From an uncultured Pseudomonadota bacterium (GTDB lineage: Bacteria > Pseudomonadota > Gammaproteobacteria > Steroidobacterales > Steroidobacteraceae), in NCBI GenBank assembly GCA_946479515.1, contig CAMLGF010000044.1:1-30300 (forward strand): a stretch of 30,300 bases of DNA, in the 5' to 3' direction. The notes under the pieces were generated by a model. That model was not told the origin of the DNA. It searched no databases and saw nothing but the letters and a program-made list of their open reading frames with translations. Below are positions 1 to 8,385 of this stretch, piece after piece. Position 1 is the stretch's first letter, and each line of letters opens with the position of its first letter. Made by a program: the position numbers and the translations under genes.

Positions 1-702
1 ACTGGCGCCCGCATGAAGCCGCGAATGCCAGCAGCCGTCGGGTGAGGTCTTCGCCCGCCTCGAGCGGTGCGAGCTCGCCGCTGCCGGCGAGCGTGCCTCC
101 CTCGAGATGCCTCGCGCCCTTTTCTTCCAGACCCGGCAGGTAATCTCCGGCCGCGCGTCCGTCGGCATCGCCACGTAGATAGAGCATGGGGACGCGGATG
201 TCCCTCGGGACGGCATTGCGAGCGGCATCGGCGTTCATTGCGCGGTATCAGTCGAAACCCGCCTGCAAGGCATCCGCGCGCTGGTAGGCTGCCGCGAAGA
301 TGGCGCGATGGCGTTCGCTCACGCGCTCCTGGCGGGCGACGAGCATCGCCAGGAAATAATCGAAGTATCGGCGCTGGTGTCCTTGGGACCATCAGCTCGG
401 GAAGCTCGGGAATGCCGTGGAAGGCGAAGTGCCACACTCGGGGATCGGACAGCACTGTCGTCCAGGGCTCGATGCCGGGGAGCACCGTATTCACGACCAC
501 GGCGCCGCTGATCCGATGGGCATGGTCGCGCGCAGCGGCGAACGCAATCATTCCGCCGACATCCAGTCCGGCGATGACCGGCGCAACTGCCCCAAGTGCC
601 GCCGCCGAGTCGAGCAGGATGCCGGGTCCGAGGAAGGCTTTTGCCAAGCCGCGCATCAGCGCCGTGCGCGTAGGTGCCGGCCGATGAACGGTGTCCGCCA
701 GT
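1..702 (-). pseudogene. Decayed alpha/beta hydrolase (epoxide hydrolase/dehalogenase-like)
   Basis: No intact ORF exists, but the minus strand reads as a broken alpha/beta hydrolase. Around 620-400 it gives VIAGLDVGGMIAFAAAR and then GAVVVNTVLPGIEPW, the nucleophile-elbow region of epoxide hydrolase-like proteins, where AGHDVGGM is usual and the D is the nucleophile. The reading then shifts frame at the GGG run at 385-387: removing one base joins ELMV to QGHQRRYFDYFLAM. A TGA at 248-250 falls where relatives have Trp (GFD-stop-YRAM). The C-terminal part (MNADAARNAVPRDIRVPMLYLRGDADG) then runs open to the window edge. The N-terminal ~90 residues with the oxyanion HG motif are missing; the 3' end of the permease gene lies there instead. 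Three lesions make a real pseudogene likelier than one sequencing error. It is the last gene of the Rieske-permease strand. The exact left end is outside the window. Confidence 0.75.
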
Positions 703-2043
703 TCACTCCCCAGGGTCGTCGTGCCGATCCCCCGGCTTCGCGGCTTCGGCGGTGCGCACGGCGGGATCGGGCAGTAGATAGCGCCGGTTCCGCAACGGCC
801 AGTACAGCAGCGCGAAAACCCCGAGGCTGATGAGCGTGGCGATCAGCACCGGCGTGGTGGACCAGCCGATCACGAACACGCAGAACACACCGCCGATCAT
901 TGCCGGCCCGCGCTCGCCGGCGACGCGATACTTCAGCGCCGCGGCGCAGGCGCCGAGGTACGTGAGCAGCGCGAACAGCGTCGAGGCCTCCGCCAGGTTG
1001 CCGAACTGCCTGCCCAGTGTCGGCGCGGTGGTGAGTACGACCATGACCGTGCCGAGCAGGCCGGCGACGACCAGGCCGGCCACCGGGGTGTCGCCGGCAC
1101 GCGTGCGTGCGAATACCTGCGGCAGCAGGCCGTGGTCGGCGGCGGCGCGGCTCACCTGCGCTGTCATGAGCACCCAGCCGGCAAGCGTGCCCAGGGCCTT
1201 GAGTCCGCCGCAGATGGCCACCAGCGGACCGGCGGCCGGGCCCAGCGTCTTCGCGGCGGCGAGCGCGAAGGGTGCGTTGGACGTCACGAGTTCCGCTGCC
1301 GGCGCGAGGCCGAAAATCACCACGCTCGCCGCCATGTAGATGAACGCGGCGATCAGCACTCCGGCCAGGGTGGCGATGGGCACGTTGCGCCGCGGATTCT
1401 CGACCACCGCCGCCGCCACCGACGCGCTTTCCAGACCGGTGAACGCCCAGAACACCAGCGCCAGCGAATGGGGCAGCGCCTGGTGCAGCGGCTGGCCGCT
1501 GACATTCCAGGATTCACGGAACTGGCTGGCGTCGAAGGCGGTCCAGCCGACAGTGATCGCCAGCAACAGCGGTATGACGCCCGCGACGAACAGCGGCCCA
1601 TCCACCTGCCCGACGAAACGCGGACTGACGAGATTCACGAGGGTCACCAGCCACAGCAGGAACACCGTGAACACCGCACTGCCCACGGGGCCGGGGGACA
1701 GGCCCAGGAACGCCTGGAGATAGCTCGATGCCGCGAGCGCGATGGCCACGTTGCCGATGAGGCAGGCCGCCCAGTACCAGAGCGATGACTGCGAGCCGGC
1801 GAACGGACCGAAGGCATCGAAGGCGTAGGCCGCCGGACCTCCCGCCAGGGGCTTGCGCTGGGCCAACCTGCTGAAAAGCAGCGCCAGCGCCAGTGCGCCC
1901 ACGCTGCCCACCACCCAGCCCAGGACGGTCAGGCTGCCGACGCCGGCGAGCGTCGCCGGCAGCAGGAAGACGCCCGAGCCGATCATGTTGCCGGCGACGA
2001 CCACCGTGGCGAGGGCCGGCCCGAGCTTGCGGCGGCCGCTCAT
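703..2043 (-). CDS. APC-superfamily amino acid/polyamine permease (AdiC/CadB-like)
   Basis: This 446-residue inner-membrane transporter has about twelve hydrophobic segments. The first helix carries GNMIGSGVFLLPATLA, the unwound substrate-binding motif of the AdiC/CadB/PotE branch (GxxxGSGVFxLPAxLA) of the APC superfamily. Other family marks are FWAFTGLESASVAAAVVENP (TM6, the aromatic gate region) and a soluble acidic tail. Family members exchange basic amino acids or polyamines, but the substrate cannot be read from sequence. The ATG follows the stop of the Rieske oxygenase by only 6 bp, so the two are co-transcribed and translation is probably coupled. A plausible role is import of the quaternary or amino substrate of that oxygenase. 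It is followed by the remnant hydrolase. Confidence 0.9.
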   Translation of the reverse strand: MSGRRKLGPALATVVVAGNMIGSGVFLLPATLAGVGSLTVLGWVVGSVGALALALLFSRLAQRKPLAGGPAAYAFDAFGPFAGSQSSLWYWAACLIGNVAIALAASSYLQAFLGLSPGPVGSAVFTVFLLWLVTLVNLVSPRFVGQVDGPLFVAGVIPLLLAITVGWTAFDASQFRESWNVSGQPLHQALPHSLALVFWAFTGLESASVAAAVVENPRRNVPIATLAGVLIAAFIYMAASVVIFGLAPAAELVTSNAPFALAAAKTLGPAAGPLVAICGGLKALGTLAGWVLMTAQVSRAAADHGLLPQVFARTRAGDTPVAGLVVAGLLGTVMVVLTTAPTLGRQFGNLAEASTLFALLTYLGACAAALKYRVAGERGPAMIGGVFCVFVIGWSTTPVLIATLISLGVFALLYWPLRNRRYLLPDPAVRTAEAAKPGDRHDDPGE

Positions 2044-2049
2044 CGGTAG

Positions 2050-3204
2050 CTAGTGAGCGGCAGCCGGGTGGCGTGACCACCCGGCCCGGGGGGCTTCGCG
2101 CTGGCTGCATTCCGGAATCAATGCGCGCATTCGCCGGCCGAAACTGCGCAGGGCCACCTCACCGGCGGCCAGCGGGCCCACGCGGTAGCTTGCCGACGCC
2201 ATGCCGTCCTGCACGCGCTGGATGAGCGCGGTGTCCTCGGCATTCACCTGCCGGTTGATGCGCCAATTGCAGTAGCGGGCGATCTTCATCTCGCGGCGTG
2301 CATCCGGTCTGGCATAGGCGATCTCCCGGATCAGGCAGGTAGTGGGCGTGAGCGGCAGCCACTGCATGATGTCCACCTGATCGGGATAGACGTCGAAGGC
2401 GAAATTCGGCCAGAGCTTGAAGTACACCCACGAGCGCCGCTTGTCGGCGGCGAGGTGGGGCGCATCCGGCAGATATTTCTGGTACATGCGCTCCGACCAG
2501 TTGTTCGACGGCTTGTCCGCCAGGTCGCCCGACATGCGGTCCACCCACTCCCTGGAATCCACGCGATAGGACGCACCAAACAATCTCGTGAGCCCCGGGT
2601 GCGCCACCGGGATGTGCAGCGCGTCCGAATAATTGTCGCCGACGTTCTTCCAGTTCACCGTGCGCGGGCGCAGCGTCACCCGGCCGATGGGCTCGAGTTT
2701 CTCGAATTCGTGCGCCGCGATCTCGTCGGCGTAAGGCGCCAGCATCTCCCGCACGCCCGGGCCGCCGCCGGCCAGGCGCGCGAACACGAAGCCGGCGTAG
2801 ATCTCCATCTGCACCGGCACCAGCGATTCGCGCGCCACGTCGAGATCGGGGAAGGCACCGCGGTCGCCGCCAACCGAGGCGAGCCTGCCATCGAAGGTAT
2901 ACGACCATGCGTGATAGGGGCAGACGATGCGGCGCGCGCAGTGCCCGCGCGGCCCGTCGAGCAACCGCGACGCGCGATGCCGGCAGACGTTGTGGAAGAC
3001 GCGCAGCTCGCCGTCATTGCCGCGCAGGGCAAACAACATCTCGCCCAGGAAATCGAAGCACTGGTAGTCGCCCGGATTCGGGATCTCGGAGACGTGGCAG
3101 ATCACCTGCCAGGAGGGCCTGAAGACACGCTCGCGTTCGAGCGCGAGGAACTCGGGGTCGGTGTAGGCCCAGGAGGGGAGGCTGAAATCGTCGGCGCTCG
3201 ACAT
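2050..3204 (-). CDS. Rieske [2Fe-2S] oxygenase alpha subunit
   Basis: This 384-residue Rieske non-heme iron oxygenase large subunit has the cluster ligands C74-x-H76 and C95-PY-H98 (VCRHR ... VCPYHAW). The catalytic domain has the mononuclear-iron site DNYSDALHIPVAH (H197 and H202) and, near the C-terminus, NAEDTALIQRVQ with D324 as the likely third ligand. The tail pattern WRINRQVNAED and GMASASY resembles the quaternary-ammonium group (CntA/GbcA/stachydrine demethylase type) more than naphthalene-type dioxygenases. N-demethylation of an amino-acid-derived substrate is therefore a reasonable inference, not a demonstrated function. No ferredoxin reductase partner is encoded nearby. The start ATG has no Shine-Dalgarno, but TAGACT lies exactly 6 nt upstream (3211-3216), suggesting a leaderless mRNA. 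The permease follows after 6 bp. Confidence 0.88.
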   Translation of the reverse strand: MSSADDFSLPSWAYTDPEFLALERERVFRPSWQVICHVSEIPNPGDYQCFDFLGEMLFALRGNDGELRVFHNVCRHRASRLLDGPRGHCARRIVCPYHAWSYTFDGRLASVGGDRGAFPDLDVARESLVPVQMEIYAGFVFARLAGGGPGVREMLAPYADEIAAHEFEKLEPIGRVTLRPRTVNWKNVGDNYSDALHIPVAHPGLTRLFGASYRVDSREWVDRMSGDLADKPSNNWSERMYQKYLPDAPHLAADKRRSWVYFKLWPNFAFDVYPDQVDIMQWLPLTPTTCLIREIAYARPDARREMKIARYCNWRINRQVNAEDTALIQRVQDGMASASYRVGPLAAGEVALRSFGRRMRALIPECSQREAPRAGWSRHPAAAH

Positions 3205-3210
3205 GCGCCG

Positions 3211-3216
3211 AGTCTA
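3211..3216 (-). promoter_or_regulatory. -10-like TAGACT, leaderless start of the Rieske gene
   Basis: Read on the minus strand, TAGACT is followed by 6 nt and then the ATG at 3204. With a usual 6-7 nt distance to +1, transcription would begin at the A of the start codon. There is no Shine-Dalgarno in the intervening CGGCGC. No convincing -35 was found. Confidence 0.5.
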
Positions 3217-3270
3217 GCCCATGGTGCTGATGGGAAGGATGGTGAGGCGCGCCCGCGCGGCCCCGGCAGA

Positions 3271-3777
3271 TCAATGACGCGTGTGCGAGGGGCCGCCGAA
3301 CCGGCTGAAATCGTCGGCGGGCGCAGGCGCTGCAGGCCGTGCGATCACGCTGCCATCGCGCACGCGCTCGATGAGCTGGCTCATGTCGTCGTTGAGCGTG
3401 GCATTGTGCTTGTTCAGATCGATCCCGCGCTGCAGGTAGCCGATGCAGGCGGAGAAGTCGTCGCGAATCAGTGCCTCGAGCCCGCGCTTGAAGGCCTTGA
3501 GCGCGGCGGTCTCGTCGAGTTCTTCCAGGGGCGCCCACACGGCGAGCGAATGATCGGGTTGCGACAGATTGAGATAGAGCATTCCGAGCTGCAGGCGCGC
3601 GAAGTGCAGCTTGGGATTGATGTCGAGCGCCGAATGCATGGCGGCGACGGCTTCCGGATATTCCTGGCGCTGCGCGAGCTCGGCCCCGAGCAGATAGCGC
3701 AATTCGGCATTGGCGGGCTCACGGCGAATGGCGGCGCGAAGCCGCTGCAGCTCTGGAGACTCCGTGAGGGAACCCAT
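3271..3777 (-). CDS. Tetratricopeptide repeat protein
   Basis: This 168-residue, probably cytosolic protein has no signal peptide or membrane segment. Residues ~20-55 (ELRYLLGAELAQRQEYPEA followed by AMHSALDINPK) are a clear TPR. Residues ~57-90 form a second, more degenerate repeat, and ~95-140 (ALKAFKRGLEALIRDDFSAC followed by GYLQRGIDLNKHN) a third. The last ~25 residues are Pro/Ala-rich and probably disordered. TPRs mediate protein contacts and the partner is unknown. The start ATG is preceded at 6 nt by TATGCT, so it is probably leaderless. It lies 66 bp upstream of the Rieske start but seems to have its own promoter, so functional linkage is uncertain. Confidence 0.85.
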   Translation of the reverse strand: MGSLTESPELQRLRAAIRREPANAELRYLLGAELAQRQEYPEAVAAMHSALDINPKLHFARLQLGMLYLNLSQPDHSLAVWAPLEELDETAALKAFKRGLEALIRDDFSACIGYLQRGIDLNKHNATLNDDMSQLIERVRDGSVIARPAAPAPADDFSRFGGPSHTRH

Positions 3778-3783
3778 GGCCCA

Positions 3784-3789
3784 AGCATA
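3784..3789 (-). promoter_or_regulatory. -10-like TATGCT, leaderless start of the TPR gene
   Basis: Minus-strand TATGCT is followed by 6 nt (TGGGCC) and the ATG at 3777. The spacing is the same as at the Rieske gene. No Shine-Dalgarno fits in the gap. Confidence 0.5.
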
Positions 3790-3852
3790 GCCCAGGGTTC
3801 TCCCGGGGAAAAAAGATTATTCCGCTATTTCCGGCGTTATGGAAAGCGGCAG

Positions 3853-5382
3853 CTACGCGGGCTTCCACCCCTGCCGATACGCGCGCTTCAGCAGCGCATC
3901 CGAGTCGGCGACATTGGTCACGCGCATGCGGGCGCCGTCGTACGCGATCTTCTTGCCGGCGTTCAGCGCCACGACGCCCAACAACATGATCTCGGTGAGC
4001 TTGGCCGAATACTCGAAGGGGCTGGTGGTCTTCTGCGTGCCGCGGATCGCGTCGATCCAGTTCATCTCGTGGCTGGTCGCGATGCGTTCGTAGGTCTGCG
4101 GCGGCCTGCCCGTGCTCTCATGCAGCGATCGCGGCAGCAGGCGCGGATTGTAGCCATACGTATCGTGCAGGAGCTTGCCGCGGGAGCCGACGAACAGCAC
4201 GCCGCCGCCCTTGTTGAGCTCTTCCTCGCCCATTTCCACCGGCTTCGGCGGCAGCAGGCCGCCGTCGTACCAGGTCAACTTCACCGCGGGACGTCTGCCC
4301 TTGGCGGCAAACTCGTAGTACGTGGTGGTGGCGAGTGGATAGGTATCGTGGTTGTAGGGCGTCGACGTGGTTTCGATCGCGGTGGGGTAGTCGAGGTCCA
4401 GCGCCCAGAACGACGAGTCGATGAGGTGCGCGCCCATGTCGCCGATGGCGCCCACACCCCAGTCGGTCCAGCCGCGCCAGTTGAACGGGTGGTAGATAGG
4501 GTGATACTCCACCCAGCGCGAGGGGCCGAGGAACAGGTCCCAGGCAAGACCCTCGGGCTTTGGATAACTGCCGAGCGCCGCGGCGGTGCGGGTCATCACG
4601 CCATTCATGTTCCAGGGCAGCGGACCCGCGTTCGCAGGCAGCGGCGCCGGGCGCGGAATGCCCTGCGGCCAGTAGGCGAGGGGCCGGTTGGTCCAGACGT
4701 GCACTTCGGTGACCGTGCCGATGGCGCCCGACTGGATGTACTCGTTCACCAGGCGCGCATCGTCGGAGGAGTGTCCCTGGTTGCCCATCTGGGTCTGCAG
4801 CCCGGTGGCGGCGGCCTTTGCGGTCAGCAGCCGGCATTCCTCCACCGACCAGCACAGCGGCTTCTGCACGTAGACGTGCTTGCCGAGATCCATGGCCGCC
4901 AGCGCCTGCACGGCGTGGCCGTGATCGGGGGTGGCGATGACCACGGCGTCGATGTCCTTCTGCTGCGCGAGCATCTCGCGAAAGTCGGCATGCCGCTTCG
5001 CCTTGGGCAGCTTGGCCTGCAGTGCCAGCCACGCGTCGATCTGCCCCTGCTGGCGCTGGCGCTCCGCGTCGTCACCTGCCTGTCCGAGGCGCGTACGCGC
5101 CTGATCGATCTGCTTGTCGATGTCGGCGAAACGCGCATCGACATAGCCCCAGTCCACGTCGCACAGCGCGACGATGTTCTGGCTGGCCAGCGCCTGCAGG
5201 TTGGCGCGTCCCATGCCGCCGCAGCCGATGACCGCGATGTTGACGCGATCATTGGCGGAGACGCGCCGGGTCTTGCCGTAGGACCCCGACGGCAACAAGG
5301 TGAACGCCGCCGCGGCGGCGGCACTGGTCGCGAGGAAATTCCGGCGTGGCAGTCGAACAGCGGGCGCGTCGCGTGTGCTCAT
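3853..5382 (-). CDS. Tat-exported Gfo/Idh/MocA family oxidoreductase
   Basis: This 509-residue NAD(P)-dependent dehydrogenase-like protein belongs to the Gfo/Idh/MocA family. The open frame extends far upstream inside the S9 peptidase gene, but the natural start is the ATG at 5382, which begins MSTRDAP and then a Tat signal (LPRRNFLATSAAAAAAF, RR at 13-14). Periplasmic export is therefore expected. The Rossmann motif is VIGCGGMGRANLQAL (~51-65), ending in CDVD. The usual EKP catalytic motif reads QKP (K174, YVQKPLCW). Residues ~82-130 form a charged helical insertion (QIDQARTRLGQAGDDAERQR) between the nucleotide-binding strands. The C-terminal half has GWTDWGVGAIGDMGAH, typical of the large exported subfamily. 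Substrates in the family are sugars and derivatives; the specific one is unknown. It lies 32 bp downstream of the S9 peptidase on the same strand. Confidence 0.9.
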   Translation of the reverse strand: MSTRDAPAVRLPRRNFLATSAAAAAAFTLLPSGSYGKTRRVSANDRVNIAVIGCGGMGRANLQALASQNIVALCDVDWGYVDARFADIDKQIDQARTRLGQAGDDAERQRQQGQIDAWLALQAKLPKAKRHADFREMLAQQKDIDAVVIATPDHGHAVQALAAMDLGKHVYVQKPLCWSVEECRLLTAKAAATGLQTQMGNQGHSSDDARLVNEYIQSGAIGTVTEVHVWTNRPLAYWPQGIPRPAPLPANAGPLPWNMNGVMTRTAAALGSYPKPEGLAWDLFLGPSRWVEYHPIYHPFNWRGWTDWGVGAIGDMGAHLIDSSFWALDLDYPTAIETTSTPYNHDTYPLATTTYYEFAAKGRRPAVKLTWYDGGLLPPKPVEMGEEELNKGGGVLFVGSRGKLLHDTYGYNPRLLPRSLHESTGRPPQTYERIATSHEMNWIDAIRGTQKTTSPFEYSAKLTEIMLLGVVALNAGKKIAYDGARMRVTNVADSDALLKRAYRQGWKPA

Positions 5383-5414
5383 CGTGGCTCCTGCGCCGCG
5401 CGCGTGGCCGCGGC

Positions 5415-7511
5415 TCACTCTTTGAAGACGTAGGTTACCGGAGGTTCCTGCGTGCCATAACCGGGGCCGAGATTCTCCCAGAGGAATCGCCCGATGGTCG
5501 AGAGCACCACCTTGGAGGTTTCGGGCGCGAAGCCGCCGTGCCCTTCCTTCTCCAGCCGCAACAGCTGCGTCTTTCGGCCGGATTTCTGCAGCAATTCCTG
5601 CATGTGCTCCGATTGCGAAAAAGGCACGCTCTCGTCCTCGTCGCCGTGGATCAGCAGTACGGGAATCTTGATCGCATCGATGTGCGCCGTCGGGGAAACG
5701 GCCTGGATGTACTCCGCGTCCTTGTCGGGGTCGCCGATCGCCTTGACGAAATGCGCGAACACATCCGAGTCGGTGCCGTATTTCTTCTTCTTCCAGCGCA
5801 CGAACTCGCCGAGGTCGGCGACGCCGGCGAGCGACACGGCGCAGCGATAGGCCTCGGGAGTGAGCGTGGCGCCGGCCAGCGCCGCGTAGCCGCCATAGGA
5901 GGCGCCGACGATGCAGATCCTCTTGGGATCGACGGTGCCCCTCTCGACGAGCGCGGCGACGCCATCGGCGAGATCGTCCTGCATCTTCCGGCCCCACTGG
6001 CGATGGCCGCTGATCTCATACGCCTCGCCGAATCCTCCCGAGCCGCGGAAATTCGGCTGGAAGACGGCATAACCGCGCGCCGCGAGATATTGCACCCAGG
6101 GGTCGAAGCGCAGTCGGTCGCGCACCTGTGGGCCGCCGTGCGGCATGAGCACCAGCGGCAATGCCTTCGCATCCTTTGCGCCGGGTGGATAGGTCAGGTA
6201 CCCCGATTGCTCGAGACCGTCGCGCGTCTTGTAGTCGACCACGACGGAAGTGGCCATGGTCTTTTCGCTGAGCGCGCCCTGCCGCAGGCCGACGAACTGG
6301 ATCTTCTTCTGGTCGACGAGCGAATAGTAGAAGGCGGGAGCATCCATCGGTCCATCGACGCTGAGCAACAGCGCGTTGCCGTCCTCGGAGGAATCGACGA
6401 TCTGTACGTTGGCATTGCCCTCGAAGAAGTTGCGCAGGCCGCGCATGTAGGCGTTCTGCTTGCGGTCCGGCAGCTCGCACATGCGTACGTGATCGTCGTA
6501 GCAGTGATACAGCAGCCTGCTGTAGTCGCTGGACAGGCGCGCAGAGTGGATGTCGAAGGTCGGGTTTTCGACCACGGGCTCGCCGAATGCCTCCTTCTGC
6601 AGGTCGTACAGATAGATTCCCATGCGATCCTTGCCGGGCGGGCGCGCGAGCACGAAGAAGCGGTTCGGATCCTGGGAGGGGCCGATCAGCGACAGGTCCG
6701 GCAATTCGTCCATTTCGCGCCGGCGTACGCTGTAGTACTTCTTCCAGGACCCGTCCTCGAGCTTGCGATAGAAGCGCAGCGTGCCCACCGAATATTCCAC
6801 GCGCACGATCGCGTTGCCATTGGCGTCCAGCCACCAGTCGATGATGCTTTCCTTCTGTTTCTCGACCACCTTGCCGCGGCCGGTATGCACGTTCACCTTG
6901 AACAGGCTCTTGCCGTCCCACCCGCCCACGCGCAGCAGAATGTTGTCCGGGTCCTTCCAGAGCATCGACGCGATGTCGCTGGTGTCGAAGGCGCCGACCA
7001 GCGCGTCATTCCATTGTTCGCCGAACATGGGAAGCAGGTTCTTGCCGTCACGGTCGACGCCGTAGAGGCGATTGCCGAGCTTGAGAACGCTCGAGCGCGA
7101 CAGCTTGCGCCAGCTCAGGCCCTGATTGGTATCGCTGCGCACCTGGAACAGCAGGCGGTTCTCGGTCTTCCACAGCACATATCCGATGCGCACGTCGAGC
7201 TGCTTGTTGACCGCATCCTTGTTGATTCGGGCGATCATTTTCTTGTCGCCGGTGCCGAGGTCCATGAGGATGATGGCGTCATCGTTTTCCCGGCGCACCA
7301 CGGCGGCGATCGACTTGCCGGAAGGAGAGATGTCCGCGTCGATGACGTTGTATTCGGAATACAGGTCGTCGAGCGTGAGCAGCGCCTGTTTGGCCGCTGG
7401 TGTGGAAGGCTGGGCGTTTGCGGCCCTGGGTTGCAACGTCAGGCAAGCCAGCATGGCCAGCGTCAACAATCTGCCGGCAAGCTTCCTGCCTCGCGTCAGT
7501 GGCTGATTCAC
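5415..7511 (-). CDS. Secreted S9 family peptidase (acylaminoacyl/dipeptidyl peptidase-like)
   Basis: This 698-residue prolyl-oligopeptidase-family serine peptidase probably cleaves short peptides in the periplasm. It has a Sec signal peptide: RGRK, a hydrophobic core, then AANA before Gln (~1-34). A beta-propeller-like region (~40-430) is followed by the hydrolase domain, with HGGPQVRDRLRFDPW and PNFRGSGGFGEAYE typical of S9C. The catalytic triad is visible: S538 in GASYGGYA, D626 in HGDEDESVPF and H658 in EKEGHGGF. The start is GTG at 7511, with GAGGG seven nt upstream; the charged n-region right after it supports this start. It heads a two-gene unit with the Tat oxidoreductase. The pairing gives no obvious shared pathway. 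Confidence 0.92.
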   Translation of the reverse strand: MNQPLTRGRKLAGRLLTLAMLACLTLQPRAANAQPSTPAAKQALLTLDDLYSEYNVIDADISPSGKSIAAVVRRENDDAIILMDLGTGDKKMIARINKDAVNKQLDVRIGYVLWKTENRLLFQVRSDTNQGLSWRKLSRSSVLKLGNRLYGVDRDGKNLLPMFGEQWNDALVGAFDTSDIASMLWKDPDNILLRVGGWDGKSLFKVNVHTGRGKVVEKQKESIIDWWLDANGNAIVRVEYSVGTLRFYRKLEDGSWKKYYSVRRREMDELPDLSLIGPSQDPNRFFVLARPPGKDRMGIYLYDLQKEAFGEPVVENPTFDIHSARLSSDYSRLLYHCYDDHVRMCELPDRKQNAYMRGLRNFFEGNANVQIVDSSEDGNALLLSVDGPMDAPAFYYSLVDQKKIQFVGLRQGALSEKTMATSVVVDYKTRDGLEQSGYLTYPPGAKDAKALPLVLMPHGGPQVRDRLRFDPWVQYLAARGYAVFQPNFRGSGGFGEAYEISGHRQWGRKMQDDLADGVAALVERGTVDPKRICIVGASYGGYAALAGATLTPEAYRCAVSLAGVADLGEFVRWKKKKYGTDSDVFAHFVKAIGDPDKDAEYIQAVSPTAHIDAIKIPVLLIHGDEDESVPFSQSEHMQELLQKSGRKTQLLRLEKEGHGGFAPETSKVVLSTIGRFLWENLGPGYGTQEPPVTYVFKE

Positions 7512-7584
7512 AATGAGACCCTCGCGTCGTGATTTTCCTCGCCACCCGTGGAGAACGGGCGGCGCCCTCGAGCGCGATTGTCAC

Positions 7585-7611
7585 GCCGCGCGCGGATTTG
7601 TCCAGCGCGGC
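7585..7611. terminator. GC-rich hairpin between the S9 and GntR genes
   Basis: GCCGCGC (7585-7591) pairs with GCGCGGC (7605-7611) around a 13-nt loop, in the 112-bp gap after the GntR stop. There is no T-tract on either strand, so termination is only a possibility. Nothing else is seen in this gap. Confidence 0.2.
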
Positions 7612-7623
7612 GCGCGCCCAGGA

Positions 7624-8385
7624 CTAGCTTCCTTCGATGCGCCGTTCGAGCCCGATGCCCGCGATCTCGAAACCGCGACGGAAGTCGCGGATGTGCTTGG
7701 CCATCCAGTCCTCGGCCTGGGCCGCGTCCCGGGCGCGGATGGCCGCGGCGATGCGCCTCTGGGCCTGGGCCACGCGGCTGCCGGCCTGCGGCACCCGGCG
7801 GAGCAGCGTGTTCAGCGACGGTTCGAGCATCTGCACCAGGGGTTCGTGGGCCAGCATGAACACGCCGTTGTGGGTGGCCTCGCCCACGGCGCGGAAGAAC
7901 TCGGCCGTCTGGGCGACATTGACCTCGCTTTCGGCCTGGGCGTCGATGCGCGCGAGGTCCTTGGCGGTGCGGCGCTGCGCCGCCGCGGCGGCGATCGGCG
8001 GTTCGAGCGCGGTGAGTGCTTCCCAGACGTCGTGATAGCTCACGTCGTGCAGCGCCAGTGCCCGCGACACGCCCGCGGCCACGGTGTGGCGTGCCGGGCG
8101 CGTCACCATCATCAGCTTGGAACCGCGCTCGCGCTTGAGCACGCCATTGGTCTCGAGCTCGCGCAGCGCCTCACGCACGGTGCCGCGGTGCACGCCGAAC
8201 TGGCGCGCCAGCTCCAGCTCGGGCGGCAGACGTTCGCCGGCGTTCAGGGCGCGCGTGGTGATGCGGTCGAGCAGGGCGGCAGCCACCTTGCGGTAGGCGG
8301 GCTCGACGGAAATGCGTGCGAATGCCACCGGCGCGGCGGCCGCGTTGCGCGCAGGCGGCGCGGCGCGCTTGCGCGTGCTGCTCAC
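7624..8385 (-). CDS. FadR-subfamily GntR transcriptional regulator
   Basis: This 253-residue regulator has an N-terminal winged helix (~25-90), with [29 protein letters not shown] (quoted only as the recognition-helix region) and the wing ERGSKLMM. A helical FCD ligand-binding domain follows ([28 protein letters not shown]). The frame remains open upstream through the whole acyl-CoA dehydrogenase gene, but the real start is the GTG at 8385: it overlaps the dehydrogenase stop as GTGA and begins VSSTRKR. This 4-bp overlap implies translational coupling to liuA. A FadR-type operator match sits in the divergent promoter at 9597-9607, so I infer that it autoregulates and represses both arms of the liu locus, with an acyl-CoA or acid intermediate as possible effector. 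In Pseudomonas the liu regulator is a MerR protein, so this is a replacement. Confidence 0.88.
   Translation of the reverse strand: MSSTRKRAAPPARNAAAAPVAFARISVEPAYRKVAAALLDRITTRALNAGERLPPELELARQFGVHRGTVREALRELETNGVLKRERGSKLMMVTRPARHTVAAGVSRALALHDVSYHDVWEALTALEPPIAAAAAQRRTAKDLARIDAQAESEVNVAQTAEFFRAVGEATHNGVFMLAHEPLVQMLEPSLNTLLRRVPQAGSRVAQAQRRIAAAIRARDAAQAEDWMAKHIRDFRRGFEIAGIGLERRIEGS

Noticed and set aside
2455..5433. A 992-codon plus-strand open frame opposite the Rieske, TPR and Gfo/Idh genes
   Set aside because: It runs across three well-supported minus-strand genes, is rich in His/Arg/Val/Gly as expected of high-GC antisense frames, and shows no family motif.
5383..5997. A 205-codon N-terminal extension of the Gfo/Idh protein
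   Set aside because: It overlaps the catalytic end of the S9 peptidase, and the Tat signal begins exactly at the ATG at 5382.
5346..7532. A 728-codon plus-strand open frame opposite the S9 peptidase
   Set aside because: It is an antisense shadow of a gene with a complete catalytic triad; no recognisable domain.
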